From a bacterium YEK0313 (lineage in GTDB: Bacteria > Pseudomonadota > Alphaproteobacteria > Rhizobiales > Phreatobacteraceae): a stretch of 64,000 nt of DNA. The notes beneath the pieces are model-generated. The model was not told where the DNA came from. It did not search any database and worked only from the letters and a program-made list of their open reading frames with translations. This document shows positions 9,584 through 18,322 of this stretch, in pieces (position 1 is the first letter of the stretch; each line of letters starts with the position of its first letter). Position numbers and translations under genes: made by a program. The stretch lies in the NCBI GenBank assembly GCA_000751295.2, contig CCMO02000001.1, positions 3,810,615-3,874,614 of the forward strand, read 5' to 3'.

Positions 9584-9919
9584 GATAATTCCCTTCTGCT
9601 TCCCGATCTGGCGCGCAGCGCTTCGCGGCTGCTTTGGACCGAGTATGGGCGGGCGGCGGCAAGGCTGCCAAGCCACAAAAGCACGCAGTCTGCCGAAGCG
9701 CCGGGCAGCCGCGCCTTTTGATGGGTTGTGGCCATTTGCCGGCTCAAGCGATGCTGGCGGTCCGATTCAGGCATTCGTCGACGCTTCGGGAGGGCTCCCG
9801 GATGGATGCCGGGATCGGACGGCCACGGGCGGCGCTGTCAAGCGCGGGCTCGCAGGCGGCATCCGATCTGGAGCCCCCAACGCGTGAATCGAATGTCTGA
9901 TCGGCCTCATTAGCGCGAC
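9584..9919. other. Gap of 336 bases between divergent transporter genes
   Basis: The space lies between the starts of the binding-protein gene (minus) and an MFS gene (plus). Promoters for both must lie here, but no pair of promoter boxes stands out by eye. No RNA gene, repeat or credible small gene was seen; the open frames present lack ribosome-binding sites and family features. Confidence 0.5.
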
Positions 9920-11152
9920 ATGCCCGACCTGCCCTCGCCGATTCATCCCGCCACCGTCCGGGTCGCCGCGCTTCTCGCCGTCACGCAGGTGATCGGCTGG
10001 GGCACGACCTATCACCTGCCGTCCACCCTCGCCGGCCCGCTCGCCGCCGAGCTCGGCCTTGGCCGAGAAAGCGTCTTTGCCGGCGTTTCGGTCATGCTGG
10101 TCGTCGCCGCGGCGGTCGGCCCGCGTCTCGGCCGGATGATCGACCGGCATGGCGCACATTGGCCGATGGTCGCCGGTTCCGCCCTCATGGGCCTCGCGCT
10201 CATCGTGCTGTCCAGGGCGAACGGGCTGGCGAGCTACCTCGCCGGCTGGGTCTTCATCGGCCTCGGCACGCCGCTCGCCCTCACCCAGGCCGCCACCGCC
10301 GCCCTCGCCCAGATCGACCGGCAGCGCGCCCGCCAGTCGATCGGCCTGCTCATGCTCATGGGCGGCCTCTCCTCCACCCTGTTCTGGCCGCTCACGGCCT
10401 GGCTCAATACCGCCATCGGCTGGCGCGAGACCTGTCTCGTCTTCGCCGCGGCCCAGCTCTTCGTCTGCCTGCCGCTCCATGCCTTCGGGCTCGGCATGCC
10501 GAACGGGCATGGCCGTGATACGGCCGCCGGCGCCGATACCGGCCAGCCGGTCCAGCCGCTCAACCCGGCCGACCGGCGCAAGGCGTTCATCCTGATGGCC
10601 GTCGGCTTTTCGCTGACCGGCTTCGTCTCGTGGGGCTTGCCGCTGCATGTCATCGGCATCCTCGAGGGCTATGGCCATTCCGCCGCCTTCGCCGTCGCCG
10701 CCGGCGCCCTGATGGGCCCCGCGCAGATCTCGGCGCGGTTTGCCGAGATGACCCTCGGCAAGCGCTACGGCATTCTCACCATCGGCGTCATCTCGGCCGC
10801 GATCATGCCGGTCGCCGTGGCGCTGCCCGTCATCGGCAGCGCCACGCCCGCGGTCGCCATCGGCTTCGTCGTCGGCTATGGCCTTGCCGCCGGAGCCATG
10901 TCGATCGTGCGCAACGTCGCCCCGCTCGGCATTTTCGGCTGGCAGATCTATGCGACCATGACCGGCTGGCTGGCGCTGCCGCAGAACATCGTCTTCGCGA
11001 TCTCGCCCGTCATCTTCGCGGCGATGATCCGCCAGGCGGGACCTTCGACCGCGCTTCTCATCGCCTTCGGCGCAGCGCTCGGCGCGCTCCTCGTGATGAT
11101 CCTGCTCGAGCGCCATGTCCGGCGGGCCGTGCTGGCCGCCGGACCGCCCTGA
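9920..11152 (+). CDS. Major facilitator superfamily transporter
   Basis: The 410-residue membrane protein has about 12 hydrophobic segments in two sets of six. The MFS signature loop between helices 2 and 3 reads GPRLGRMIDRHGAHWPMVAG. The central loop (about 190-215) is hydrophilic. It may be an effluxer or an importer; no substrate is indicated. The facing neighbour is a DUF2848 gene that ends 10 bases beyond. Confidence 0.88.
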   Translation: MPDLPSPIHPATVRVAALLAVTQVIGWGTTYHLPSTLAGPLAAELGLGRESVFAGVSVMLVVAAAVGPRLGRMIDRHGAHWPMVAGSALMGLALIVLSRANGLASYLAGWVFIGLGTPLALTQAATAALAQIDRQRARQSIGLLMLMGGLSSTLFWPLTAWLNTAIGWRETCLVFAAAQLFVCLPLHAFGLGMPNGHGRDTAAGADTGQPVQPLNPADRRKAFILMAVGFSLTGFVSWGLPLHVIGILEGYGHSAAFAVAAGALMGPAQISARFAEMTLGKRYGILTIGVISAAIMPVAVALPVIGSATPAVAIGFVVGYGLAAGAMSIVRNVAPLGIFGWQIYATMTGWLALPQNIVFAISPVIFAAMIRQAGPSTALLIAFGAALGALLVMILLERHVRRAVLAAGPP

Positions 11153-11162
11153 AGGAAACGCG

Positions 11163-11843
11163 TCAGCTCACGACCGGCAGATCGACAATGTCATAGGCAT
11201 GGTCGATCGCCCGATTGAGCACGGGGTCGACCAGCTCCATTTCGAAGCGTGCCGCCGGCCGGATGCCACCGATGGCGCCGAGCGTTCCGCCGAACATGAC
11301 GGTCGCCGGCGGCAGCGCCGGCTGGCCCGCCCATTTGGCGATCAGGTCCTGCGGCGGGCGCAGCGCCGAGAGCTTGCCCTCCTGGTAGAGCATGCGGTTG
11401 CCGTCGATCACGACATGCGACCTCAGGATCAATTCGTCCCAGTGCGGCGCCACCTCGTCGAGCTTCCACAGCACGGTCGCGACCGGCTTGGCGCAGAGCT
11501 GCTTCGACAGCGCGATGCCGACCGTCTCGGCCTTGCGGTCGGTATGGTCGGAACCGACGGTCACCCACAGGCCGTCGGCGAGGGAGACGATCACCGGCTC
11601 GATCTCGCCCGAGGAATCCGGGCCCAGCACCTCGACGCGCGTCGATTGCGTCACCAGCGCGTTGGCGCCGCGGTAGAACACCGGCACCGACGAGGGCCGC
11701 GGCACGCCGATCGCCGCCAGTTCCTCGATATGGTGGTTGATCGCCTCTTCGTCGCGGCCGGCCCAGCCGGCGACGACCAGCGTTTCCGGCGTGAAGGAGA
11801 TGCGGTCGAAGCGATCGGCCTGGAGACGGGTAAAGGTGAGCAT
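11163..11843 (-). CDS. DUF2848-family protein
   Basis: The 226-residue protein matches my recollection of DUF2848: SDHTDRKAETVGIALSKQLC near the middle, HWDELILRSHVVIDG, and a C-terminal PPATVMFGGTLGAIGGI. The architecture recalls the fumarylacetoacetate hydrolase fold, but no reaction is established and none is claimed. The ATG at 11843 gives the natural N terminus MLTFTRLQAD; the frame is open further upstream. Transcribed alone toward the MFS gene end. Confidence 0.75.
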   Translation of the reverse strand: MLTFTRLQADRFDRISFTPETLVVAGWAGRDEEAINHHIEELAAIGVPRPSSVPVFYRGANALVTQSTRVEVLGPDSSGEIEPVIVSLADGLWVTVGSDHTDRKAETVGIALSKQLCAKPVATVLWKLDEVAPHWDELILRSHVVIDGNRMLYQEGKLSALRPPQDLIAKWAGQPALPPATVMFGGTLGAIGGIRPAARFEMELVDPVLNRAIDHAYDIVDLPVVS

Positions 11844-12011
11844 GGAGAAGGGTCCTGCTTGCTGAAACCTGCAGCGATACACGCGCGCGGGCGGGATCGC
11901 CAGCCTGCAGCCGGACGGCCGGGCCGCGCTAATCATACGACAAGGCGCCGGTTGCCGCAGGCGCGGGCTTCGGCTTTGATCCGGCCCGACCTATTGCGAG
12001 GGAGACAAGCC

Positions 12012-12464
12012 ATGCAGCCGATGAGCGCCGGCATCACCAAGGCCGGGACCGGCATAGACGGCATCGTCTGGAACATCATGGGCCAGACCTATGTGCCGAA
12101 ACAGCTGAGCGAGAGCTCCATGTCCTGGCACGCGACCTTTCCGCCCGGCACCTTCGTGCCGCCGCACATCCATCCGACCCAGGACGAGTTCATCTACATG
12201 CTCGAAGGCCGGCTGGACCTGGTTCTGGAGGGCCGCGAATTCGCCGCGACGTCGGGCGATCTCATCCGCCTGCCGATGGGCCAGGCGCACGGCATCTTCA
12301 ACAAGTCCGACCAGGTCGTGAAGTGCTTCTTCTGGGTCGCCCCGACCCGCAAGCTCTACGACCTGTTCTGGGGCATCCACTCCCTGCCGGAGCAGACGCC
12401 CGAGGCGGTGGTCGCGATCTCCGCCAAGCATGAAGTGGTGTTCCTGCCGCCGCCGGCGGCCTGA
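12012..12464 (+). CDS. Cupin-domain protein
   Basis: This 150-residue protein is a single-domain cupin. Motif 1 reads PPHIHPTQDEFIYMLEG (G-x5-H-x-H-x3-4-E-x6-G class: H53, H55 and E60 approximately) and motif 2 contains PMGQAHGIFN with the second-motif histidine. These residues normally bind one metal ion. The catalytic role is unknown; small cupins of this type include isomerases and dioxygenases. The ATG at 12012 follows an AGGGAGA ribosome site. A terminator follows. Confidence 0.88.
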   Translation: MQPMSAGITKAGTGIDGIVWNIMGQTYVPKQLSESSMSWHATFPPGTFVPPHIHPTQDEFIYMLEGRLDLVLEGREFAATSGDLIRLPMGQAHGIFNKSDQVVKCFFWVAPTRKLYDLFWGIHSLPEQTPEAVVAISAKHEVVFLPPPAA

Positions 12465-12493
12465 CCTTTCGGCAGAGCGAGGGCCTGATCGAC

Positions 12494-12528
12494 ACGGCGC
12501 CCCCTTTGCTCGGGAGGCGCCGTTTCGT
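12494..12528 (+). terminator. Terminator after the cupin gene
   Basis: ACGGCGCC (12494-12501) pairs with GGCGCCGT (12516-12523), with additional CCC/GGG pairing inside the loop, and is followed by TTCGTTG on the plus strand. It sits 30 bases beyond the cupin stop codon. Confidence 0.6.
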
Positions 12529-12541
12529 TGTCTGTCCGGGC

Positions 12542-12823
12542 TCAGGGCTTCGGCGGCTCGACGAGCGCGCCGACGATGCGGCGCACCAGCGGCAGGACGA
12601 CAAGCAGGGTCGGAAAGGCGACGAGCCAGGACAGTCCCCAGGCTCCGGCCCAATGCCGCGCGAAGCCCGCGGAAAAACCGAGATTGAGCGCCGTCGAAAC
12701 GGCCGAGACCACGGCGGTCATCAGGATCGACAGGACGAAGGGCATGACGATGCCGGCATAGCGCGCCGGCAGCTTGCGCAATCCGCGGCGCGGGGCGGCC
12801 TGGCTGAATTCAGAGGTCAACAT
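12542..12823 (-). CDS. DUF2798-family small membrane protein
   Basis: The 93-residue protein has two predicted membrane helices. The stretch KLPARYAGIVMPFVLSILMT with VVSAVSTALNLGF and SWLVAFPTLLVVLPLVRRIV is the DUF2798 pattern. Function unknown. It stands alone between the cupin gene and the FAD monooxygenase. Confidence 0.8.
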   Translation of the reverse strand: MLTSEFSQAAPRRGLRKLPARYAGIVMPFVLSILMTAVVSAVSTALNLGFSAGFARHWAGAWGLSWLVAFPTLLVVLPLVRRIVGALVEPPKP

Positions 12824-13053
12824 GATAGGTTCCGTTCACGGCCCCGCCCCTTGCGGCTCGGCCCGGCGAGCCGGACGCGCCGCCTTGGGGCCTGAGGGCC
12901 TCGCAAGGTGCTGGCGCGTTGATTCTCGTGAACGCTTACGATCCCGCCCCGTATGGACGGAATGACGGCTGATTACCTGCTGCACTGCAACATGGCAAGC
13001 GCGAGCAGCGCTTGCCGGCCGCAACGCAGGCTTGCGCCCGATGCGGGTGGCGG

Positions 13054-14304
13054 TCAGGCCGCCCTGGCCTGGTTGACCTTGTCCTGGGTGAAGCCGGCGG
13101 TTGAGGCATAGCCGCGCACGATCGCCTTGCGCTCGTCAAAGGTCAGCACCCTCTCGATATCGGTGAACCCGTCCGGTGCGCGCGCCTCCACGGCATCGAT
13201 CACTCCCTCCGGCCCGCCACTGCGGTTCAGCCGGACGATCTCGGCAGTCGCCGGCAGGCGAGCCTGCTCATAGGCCCAGAGCGCCTGCACCGGATGTTCA
13301 GCGGAGACCAGCAGGTCCGCGAGGCAGCGGGCGTCGAGAATGGCCTGAGAGGCACCGTTCGACCCGACCGGATACATGGGGTGGGCGGCATCGCCGAGCA
13401 GCGTGACGCGGCCATGGCTCCAGCGCGGCAGCGGATTGCGGTCGCACATCGGATATTCCCAGAATTCGGGCGTCGCCTCGACCAGGCGCTGCGCGTCGAG
13501 ATAGGGAATGGAGAAGCGGCGGAGATAGGGCATCAGGTCTTCGAACCGGCCGGGCCGCGACCAGTCCTCGCGCCGCGGCGGCGGCGTCGAGCCGTCGCCG
13601 AGCTTCGCCGCGATCGCCCAGTTCGTCAGTTTGCGGCCGGGCGCAAGCCCTTCCGCGATCGGATAGATCACCAGCTTGGCGCTCATTCCGCCAGCGATCA
13701 CCATCGACCGGCCGGTGAGGAATTCCGGCCAGTCGATCGCGCCGCGCCAGAGCATGATGCCGTTCCAGGCTGGCGGCCCCTCCGACGGGAAAAGCCTGGC
13801 GCGAACGGTCGAATGGATGCCGTCGGCGCCGATCAGGATGTCGCCGCGCGCCGTATGCCGGTGCCGGCCCTCGCGATCGAAGAAATAGGCGGTCACTCCC
13901 GCCTCGTCCTGGCTCCAGGAACCGAGCCGGTGGCCGGTGAAGATGCGGCTCTCGCCGAGGCGGCCGCGCACCGCCTGGTAGATGACCTGCTGCAGGCGGC
14001 CGCGGTGGATCGAGAATTGCGGCACGTCGAAGCCGGCTTCGAGCCCGCGCGGCTCGCGCCAGATCTCCTGGCCGAAGCGATTGGTGTAGATGAGCTCATG
14101 GGTGCGCACCGCCACGTCGTCGAGACGCGGCAGGAGACCGAGCCCCGCCAATTCCTTGATCGCATGGGGCAGCGTGTTGATGCCGACCCCGAGCTCGCGC
14201 ACCTCCGCGGCCTGTTCGTAGACCTCGCAGTCGATGCCGCGCTCGGCCAGCATCAGGGCCGTCGTCAGCCCGCCGACGCCGCCGCCGACAATGATGGCCT
14301 TCAT
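13054..14304 (-). CDS. FAD-dependent monooxygenase (salicylate hydroxylase/UbiH-like)
   Basis: The 416-residue flavoprotein starts MKAIIVGGGVGGLTTALMLA, a Rossmann FAD-binding GxGxxG motif, has the middle motif DILIGADGIHSTVRARLFP and the second FAD motif GDAAHPMYPVGSNGASQAIL. These are hallmarks of group A aromatic hydroxylases. The substrate is not known; the closest group I recall is a set of uncharacterised flavin-dependent oxidoreductases. The ATG at 14304 places the FAD motif at the N terminus; the frame is open upstream to 14427. Confidence 0.88.
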   Translation of the reverse strand: MKAIIVGGGVGGLTTALMLAERGIDCEVYEQAAEVRELGVGINTLPHAIKELAGLGLLPRLDDVAVRTHELIYTNRFGQEIWREPRGLEAGFDVPQFSIHRGRLQQVIYQAVRGRLGESRIFTGHRLGSWSQDEAGVTAYFFDREGRHRHTARGDILIGADGIHSTVRARLFPSEGPPAWNGIMLWRGAIDWPEFLTGRSMVIAGGMSAKLVIYPIAEGLAPGRKLTNWAIAAKLGDGSTPPPRREDWSRPGRFEDLMPYLRRFSIPYLDAQRLVEATPEFWEYPMCDRNPLPRWSHGRVTLLGDAAHPMYPVGSNGASQAILDARCLADLLVSAEHPVQALWAYEQARLPATAEIVRLNRSGGPEGVIDAVEARAPDGFTDIERVLTFDERKAIVRGYASTAGFTQDKVNQARAA

Positions 14305-14545
14305 GAAACCCGCGCTCCCCGACGCGACGGCAACAATTGCCTTCACTATTGCGATGCGTCCGGCGCGGCGCAAGGAGGCGGCGCGGAGACACGTCGTTGC
14401 AGCCCGCAATATGACGCAAAAATTCACGTCAGGTTCAGCGAAGCGGCAGGAAGGTTAAGCCCGTGGGATCGCCCCCGGATCCCTCGCATCAGCATGGGCG
14501 GCCAGCTAGCTTCCGGGCACCCCGCCGCCCCGCAGGAGGACTTTC

Positions 14546-14905
14546 ATGCGAACGTTCACTTCCCGCCTCGGCGCCTTTTTCGGGTCCCTCGCGCTGGCGA
14601 TCGCGGCCGCGACCGCCCTGGCCCCGGCATCGGCCGCCGAACGGCGTGCCGAGCCGGTGACGCAGGCTCCGGCGCCGCAAGGCCAGCCGATCGAGATGCA
14701 ATATGGCCAGCGCGGCCATGGCTGGGGCCATCGCCACCACCATCACCGGCATTGGCATGGCCACCGGCGCCACTGGCACCACCATCATCATCACTACCGG
14801 CCGCGCTGGCACCACCACCATCACGGCCATCACCATTGGCGCCGCCACTGGCACCACCACCATCACGGCCACCATCGCCATTGGCATCACCGCCACGGCT
14901 GGTGA
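14546..14905 (+). CDS. Secreted histidine-rich protein
   Basis: This 119-residue protein has a clear signal peptide (MRTFTSRLGAFFGSLALAIA, then AATALAPASA-A near residue 31), a short linker rich in Pro and Gln, and a tail from about residue 55 made almost wholly of His, Arg, Trp and Gly. About 36 of 119 residues are His, in runs up to six. Binding of Ni, Zn, Cu or Co in the periplasm is the natural inference, but it could also bind heme or polyphosphate. AGGAGGA lies 8 bases before the ATG and a strong terminator follows, so it is a single-gene unit. No assigned family. Confidence 0.8.
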   Translation: MRTFTSRLGAFFGSLALAIAAATALAPASAAERRAEPVTQAPAPQGQPIEMQYGQRGHGWGHRHHHHRHWHGHRRHWHHHHHHYRPRWHHHHHGHHHWRRHWHHHHHGHHRHWHHRHGW

Positions 14906-14919
14906 GCGCCTTCACCTCA

Positions 14920-14955
14920 AACGCCCGCCGGTCCCAGGTCCGGCGGGCGTTTTTT
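14920..14955 (+). terminator. Strong terminator after the histidine-rich gene
   Basis: ACGCCCGCCG (14921-14930) pairs exactly with CGGCGGGCGT (14941-14950) across a 10-base loop, followed by a T run to 14955. It ends the histidine-rich gene transcript and isolates it from the kinase gene. Confidence 0.88.
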
Positions 14956-15078
14956 CATGTGCGATAAGAGCCTCCACCGGCTCAGTCCGGCCGGCCCAGG
15001 CGCGCCGCGCGCCCCTTGCCTGATGCGCGGTCCCGGCGAAACAATGAGCGGACAGGCCCGCAGCAACAGGATCGGCCC

Positions 15079-15903
15079 ATGACGCATTCCTGCCCGAAGC
15101 ACCTCAAGCACCTCGTCGTCGAACCCGGGAGCAAGTTCAAGCTTGGCGACATCGAGCCTCGCGAGGTGTCCTTCCTCGGCGACGAGGATAAGGCGCGGGC
15201 GCGGCTCGCCGAAGACATTGTCGAAATCGACAAGCTGCAGGACCGTCTCTACGCGGAGGGCAAGCGGGCTCTGCTCGTCATCCTCCAGGGCACGGATACG
15301 TCGGGCAAGGACGGCACCATCCGGGGCGTGTTCAACACCACCGGTCCCCTCGGCGTCTCCGTCACAGCCTTCAAGAAGCCGAGCGAGGAGGAGCTTGCCC
15401 ACGACTATCTCTGGCGCGTGCATCTGGCCGCCCCGCGGCGCGGCACGATCGGCATCTTCAACCGCTCGCACTACGAGGACGTGCTGGTCGCCCGGGTGCG
15501 CAAGCTCGCGCCGAAAAACGTCGTCGAGGAGCGCTACGGACAGATCAACGCCTTCGAGAAGCTGCTCGTCGACAACGGCACGGTGATCCTGAAATTCATG
15601 CTGCACATCTCCCGCAAGGAGCAGGGCGAGCGCCTGCAGGAGCGTCTCGACAATCCCGACAAGCACTGGAAGTTCAATGCCGGGGACCTCGAGGACCGGG
15701 CCCTGTGGGACGACTTCCAGGACGCCTACCAGACCGCCCTGCGGCGCTGTTCGACCGCTGTCGCGCCCTGGCATGTCGTGCCGGCCGATCGCAAATGGGC
15801 CCGCAACTGCATCATCGCCTCCATCGTGCGCGACACGCTGGAGACGATGGATCCGGCCTATCCGAAAATGCCCTGGAAGCCGTCCGACTTCAAAATTGAC
15901 TGA
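15079..15903 (+). CDS. PPK2-family polyphosphate:nucleotide phosphotransferase
   Basis: The 274-residue protein uses polyphosphate to phosphorylate nucleoside mono- or diphosphates, or the reverse. Walker A is GTDTSGKDGT (71-80), with Ser where many relatives have Ala; the Walker B/lid region is GIFNRSHYEDVLVARV, followed by RKEQGERLQERL and DNPDKHWKF. The family and length fit the class that acts on AMP/ADP, but nucleotide preference cannot be read. The ATG at 15079 was chosen for the family N terminus; an upstream in-frame start at 15016 is less likely. Confidence 0.92.
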   Translation: MTHSCPKHLKHLVVEPGSKFKLGDIEPREVSFLGDEDKARARLAEDIVEIDKLQDRLYAEGKRALLVILQGTDTSGKDGTIRGVFNTTGPLGVSVTAFKKPSEEELAHDYLWRVHLAAPRRGTIGIFNRSHYEDVLVARVRKLAPKNVVEERYGQINAFEKLLVDNGTVILKFMLHISRKEQGERLQERLDNPDKHWKFNAGDLEDRALWDDFQDAYQTALRRCSTAVAPWHVVPADRKWARNCIIASIVRDTLETMDPAYPKMPWKPSDFKID

Positions 15904-15918
15904 GAGCGCGGCGCGGCG

Positions 15919-17103
15919 TCAGCCGGCATGGGGCGCGATGTCGCCGCGCTTCCAGCCCTCGCGCACCTCGGCCGCATAGTCGGCGAAACGGCCGGCCGCG
16001 ATCGCCGCCCGCGCCCCGGCCATCAGGTCCTGGTAATAGGCCAGGTTGATCCAGGTCACCAGCATGGCGCCGAGCATCTCCTCGGTTCGCACGAGGTGGT
16101 GCAGATAGGCCCTGGAATAGTCCCGCGCGGCCGGGCAGGACGAGGTCTCGTCCACCGGCCGCGGGTCGTCGGCATGGCGGGCATTGCGGAAATTCAGCTT
16201 GCCGAAACGGGTAAAGGCCTGGCCGTGCCGGCCGTTGCGGGTCGGCATGACGCAGTCGAACATGTCGATGCCGCGCGCGACCGACGCGAGGAGGTCGTCG
16301 GGCGTGCCGACCCCCATCAGATAGTGCGGCTTGCCGTCCGGCAGGTGCGGCATGACCTCCTCGATCATGGCCAGCATCACCGCCTGCGGTTCGCCGACCG
16401 CCAGGCCGCCGATCGAATAGCCGGGGAAATCCATGCCGGCCAGCGCCTTGGCGCTCTCCACCCTGAGATCCGGCTGGTCGCCGCCCTGGACGATGCCGAA
16501 CAGCGCCCTGCCCGCCGGCTGGCTTTCGAAGGCGCGCTTCGAGCGTTCCGCCCAGCGGATCGACAGGCGCATGGCGCGGTCGATGGCGGCACGCTCGTTC
16601 GGCAGGGCGACGCATTCGTCGAGCTGCATCTGGATGTCGGAGCCGAGCAGCCCCTGGATCTCCACCGAGCGCTCGGGCGTCAGGTCGAAACGGCTGCCGT
16701 CGATATGGCTCGCAAAGGTGACGCCGCGCTCGTCGAGCTTGCGCAGCTTCGACAGCGACATGACCTGGAAGCCGCCGGAATCGGTCAGGATCGGCCCAGT
16801 CCAGCCGCCGAAGCGATGCAGGCCGCCGAGCGCCGCGATCCGCTCGGCGCCGGGCCGCAGCATGAGGTGATAGGTATTGCCGAGGATCACGTCGGCGCCG
16901 AGCGCGCGGACCTGGTCCATGTACATGCCCTTGACCGTCCCCTGGGTGCCGACCGGCATGAAGGCCGGCGTGCGGATCGCCCCGCGCGGCGTGGTGATCA
17001 GCCCGGTGCGCGCGGCGCCGTCGCGCCCATCGATCCGGAACGCGAAAGCGGCCCTTTCGCCTGACGCGGCATCCGGCGTGGCGAGGTCAGGACGATGCGA
17101 CAT
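15919..17103 (-). CDS. tgt: tRNA-guanine transglycosylase (queuosine pathway)
   Basis: Tgt swaps guanine-34 of tRNAs with GUN anticodons for preQ1. The 394-residue protein keeps the catalytic aspartates: D108 in LTDSGGFQVMS and D283 in MFDCVMPTRNGRHG. It is odd in the zinc site: the usual C-x-C-x2-C-x26-H becomes S321, C323, A326 and I352 (ETSSCPAARDYSRAY ... TWINLAYY), so three of four ligands are absent. The ATG at 17103 overlaps the end of queA by 17 bases. The protein should still bind tRNA if the fold has compensated, but zinc binding as in Zymomonas Tgt is not expected. Confidence 0.95.
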   Translation of the reverse strand: MSHRPDLATPDAASGERAAFAFRIDGRDGAARTGLITTPRGAIRTPAFMPVGTQGTVKGMYMDQVRALGADVILGNTYHLMLRPGAERIAALGGLHRFGGWTGPILTDSGGFQVMSLSKLRKLDERGVTFASHIDGSRFDLTPERSVEIQGLLGSDIQMQLDECVALPNERAAIDRAMRLSIRWAERSKRAFESQPAGRALFGIVQGGDQPDLRVESAKALAGMDFPGYSIGGLAVGEPQAVMLAMIEEVMPHLPDGKPHYLMGVGTPDDLLASVARGIDMFDCVMPTRNGRHGQAFTRFGKLNFRNARHADDPRPVDETSSCPAARDYSRAYLHHLVRTEEMLGAMLVTWINLAYYQDLMAGARAAIAAGRFADYAAEVREGWKRGDIAPHAG

Positions 17104-18202
17104 CGGATGGCGGCCCTTCGGCAAGACTGGCGGATTGGCGGAACAGGAGGCTGCCGTCGCCATAGGAATAGAAGCGATAGCCGGATGCGATCGCACGGGC
17201 ATAGGCCGCCTGCATCCGTTCGAGGCCGGCAAAGGCGGAGACCAGCATGAACAGGGTCGAGCGCGGCAGGTGGAAATTGGTCATCAGCGCATCGACCGCG
17301 CGGAAGCGATAGCCCGGCGTGATGAAAATGGAAGTCTCGGCGGCGAAGGGACCGATCGTGCCGTCCTCGGCGGCCGCGCTCTCCATCAGCCGCAGCGAGG
17401 TGGTGCCGACCGCGACGATGCGGCCGCCGCGCGCCCGCGCCGCGTTGAGCGCCTCGGCGACCTCGGCGCTCACCTCGCCATATTCGGGATGCATGCGGTG
17501 GCCGCTCGTATCCTCGGCCTTGACCGGCAGAAAGGTGCCGGCGCCGACATGCAGGGTCACGAAATGGAGCTCGATGCCGCGTGCCTCGAGCCGCGCCAAC
17601 AGGTCGGGCGTGAAATGAAGGCCGGCGGTGGGGGCGGCAACCGAGCCTTCGTCGCGGGCATAGACGGTCTGATAGTCGCTTCGGTCGGCGCGATCCTCGG
17701 GCCGTTTCGAGGCGATGTAGGGCGGCAGCGGAATATGGCCGATGCGGTCGATCGCCTCGTCGAGCACGACGCCGTAGAGATCGAAGGCGAAAACGACGCC
17801 GTCGTCGTCCTTCGACACTACGGTCGCATCGAGGGCGCCGAGCAGGCAGGCCTCGGCAGTCTCGCCGAAGGCGACCCGGTCGCCCGGCTGCAGTTTCTTG
17901 GCACCGCGCACGAAGGCGAGCCAGCGGTCCGGCGCGAGCCGGCGATGCAACGTCGCGGAGACGGCGGCGGTCGCCTCGCCGCGCCGGCGCAGCCCCTCGA
18001 GCTGGGCCGGAATGACCTTGGTGTCGTTGAACACCAGCGCATCGCCCGGCTGCAGCAGGTCGGGCAGGTCGCGCACCAGGCGATCCTCGCAGGGCGCATC
18101 GCCTGACGGCACCACCATCAGGCGCGCGCTGTCGCGCGGGCTCGCGGGGCGCAGCGCGATCCGCTCCGGCGGCAGCTCGAAATCGAAAAGGTCGACGCGC
18201 AT
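17087..18202 (-). CDS. queA: S-adenosylmethionine:tRNA ribosyltransferase-isomerase
   Basis: QueA adds the epoxycyclopentanediol group from AdoMet to preQ1-34, the step after Tgt. The 371-residue protein starts MRVDLFDFELPPERIALRPA and has VFNDTKVIPAQL, AAPTAGLHFTPDLLARL, LHVGAGTFLPV, VAVGTTSLR and TNFHLPRSTLFMLVSAFAG, all family blocks. The ATG at 18202 gives the usual N terminus. It precedes tgt and is separated from the upstream cyclophilin by a terminator-like hairpin. Confidence 0.96.
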   Translation of the reverse strand: MRVDLFDFELPPERIALRPASPRDSARLMVVPSGDAPCEDRLVRDLPDLLQPGDALVFNDTKVIPAQLEGLRRRGEATAAVSATLHRRLAPDRWLAFVRGAKKLQPGDRVAFGETAEACLLGALDATVVSKDDDGVVFAFDLYGVVLDEAIDRIGHIPLPPYIASKRPEDRADRSDYQTVYARDEGSVAAPTAGLHFTPDLLARLEARGIELHFVTLHVGAGTFLPVKAEDTSGHRMHPEYGEVSAEVAEALNAARARGGRIVAVGTTSLRLMESAAAEDGTIGPFAAETSIFITPGYRFRAVDALMTNFHLPRSTLFMLVSAFAGLERMQAAYARAIASGYRFYSYGDGSLLFRQSASLAEGPPSDVASS

Positions 18203-18240
18203 GGCGATCTTGGCAATGGCGGGCCGGCAAAGACCCTTGG

Positions 18241-18275
18241 AAAACGAACGGCGCCCGGGAACCTGCCCGGGCGCC
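18241..18275 (-). terminator. Terminator-like hairpin between cyclophilin gene and queA
   Basis: GGCGCCCGGG (18250-18259) pairs with CCCGGGCGCC (18266-18275) around a 6-base loop. On the minus strand the stem is followed by GTTCGTTTT. It may end the coaD-cyclophilin transcript before queA-tgt. Confidence 0.55.
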
Positions 18276-18322
18276 GCGTGACCTATCACAAACTCTCGGA
18301 GCTTGGCGACCGCCCCCGGCGG

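Noticed and set aside
11115..12011. Extension of the cupin gene far upstream in the same frame
   Set aside because: The upstream part runs opposite the DUF2848 gene and has shadow-type composition; the ATG at 12012 has a good ribosome site.
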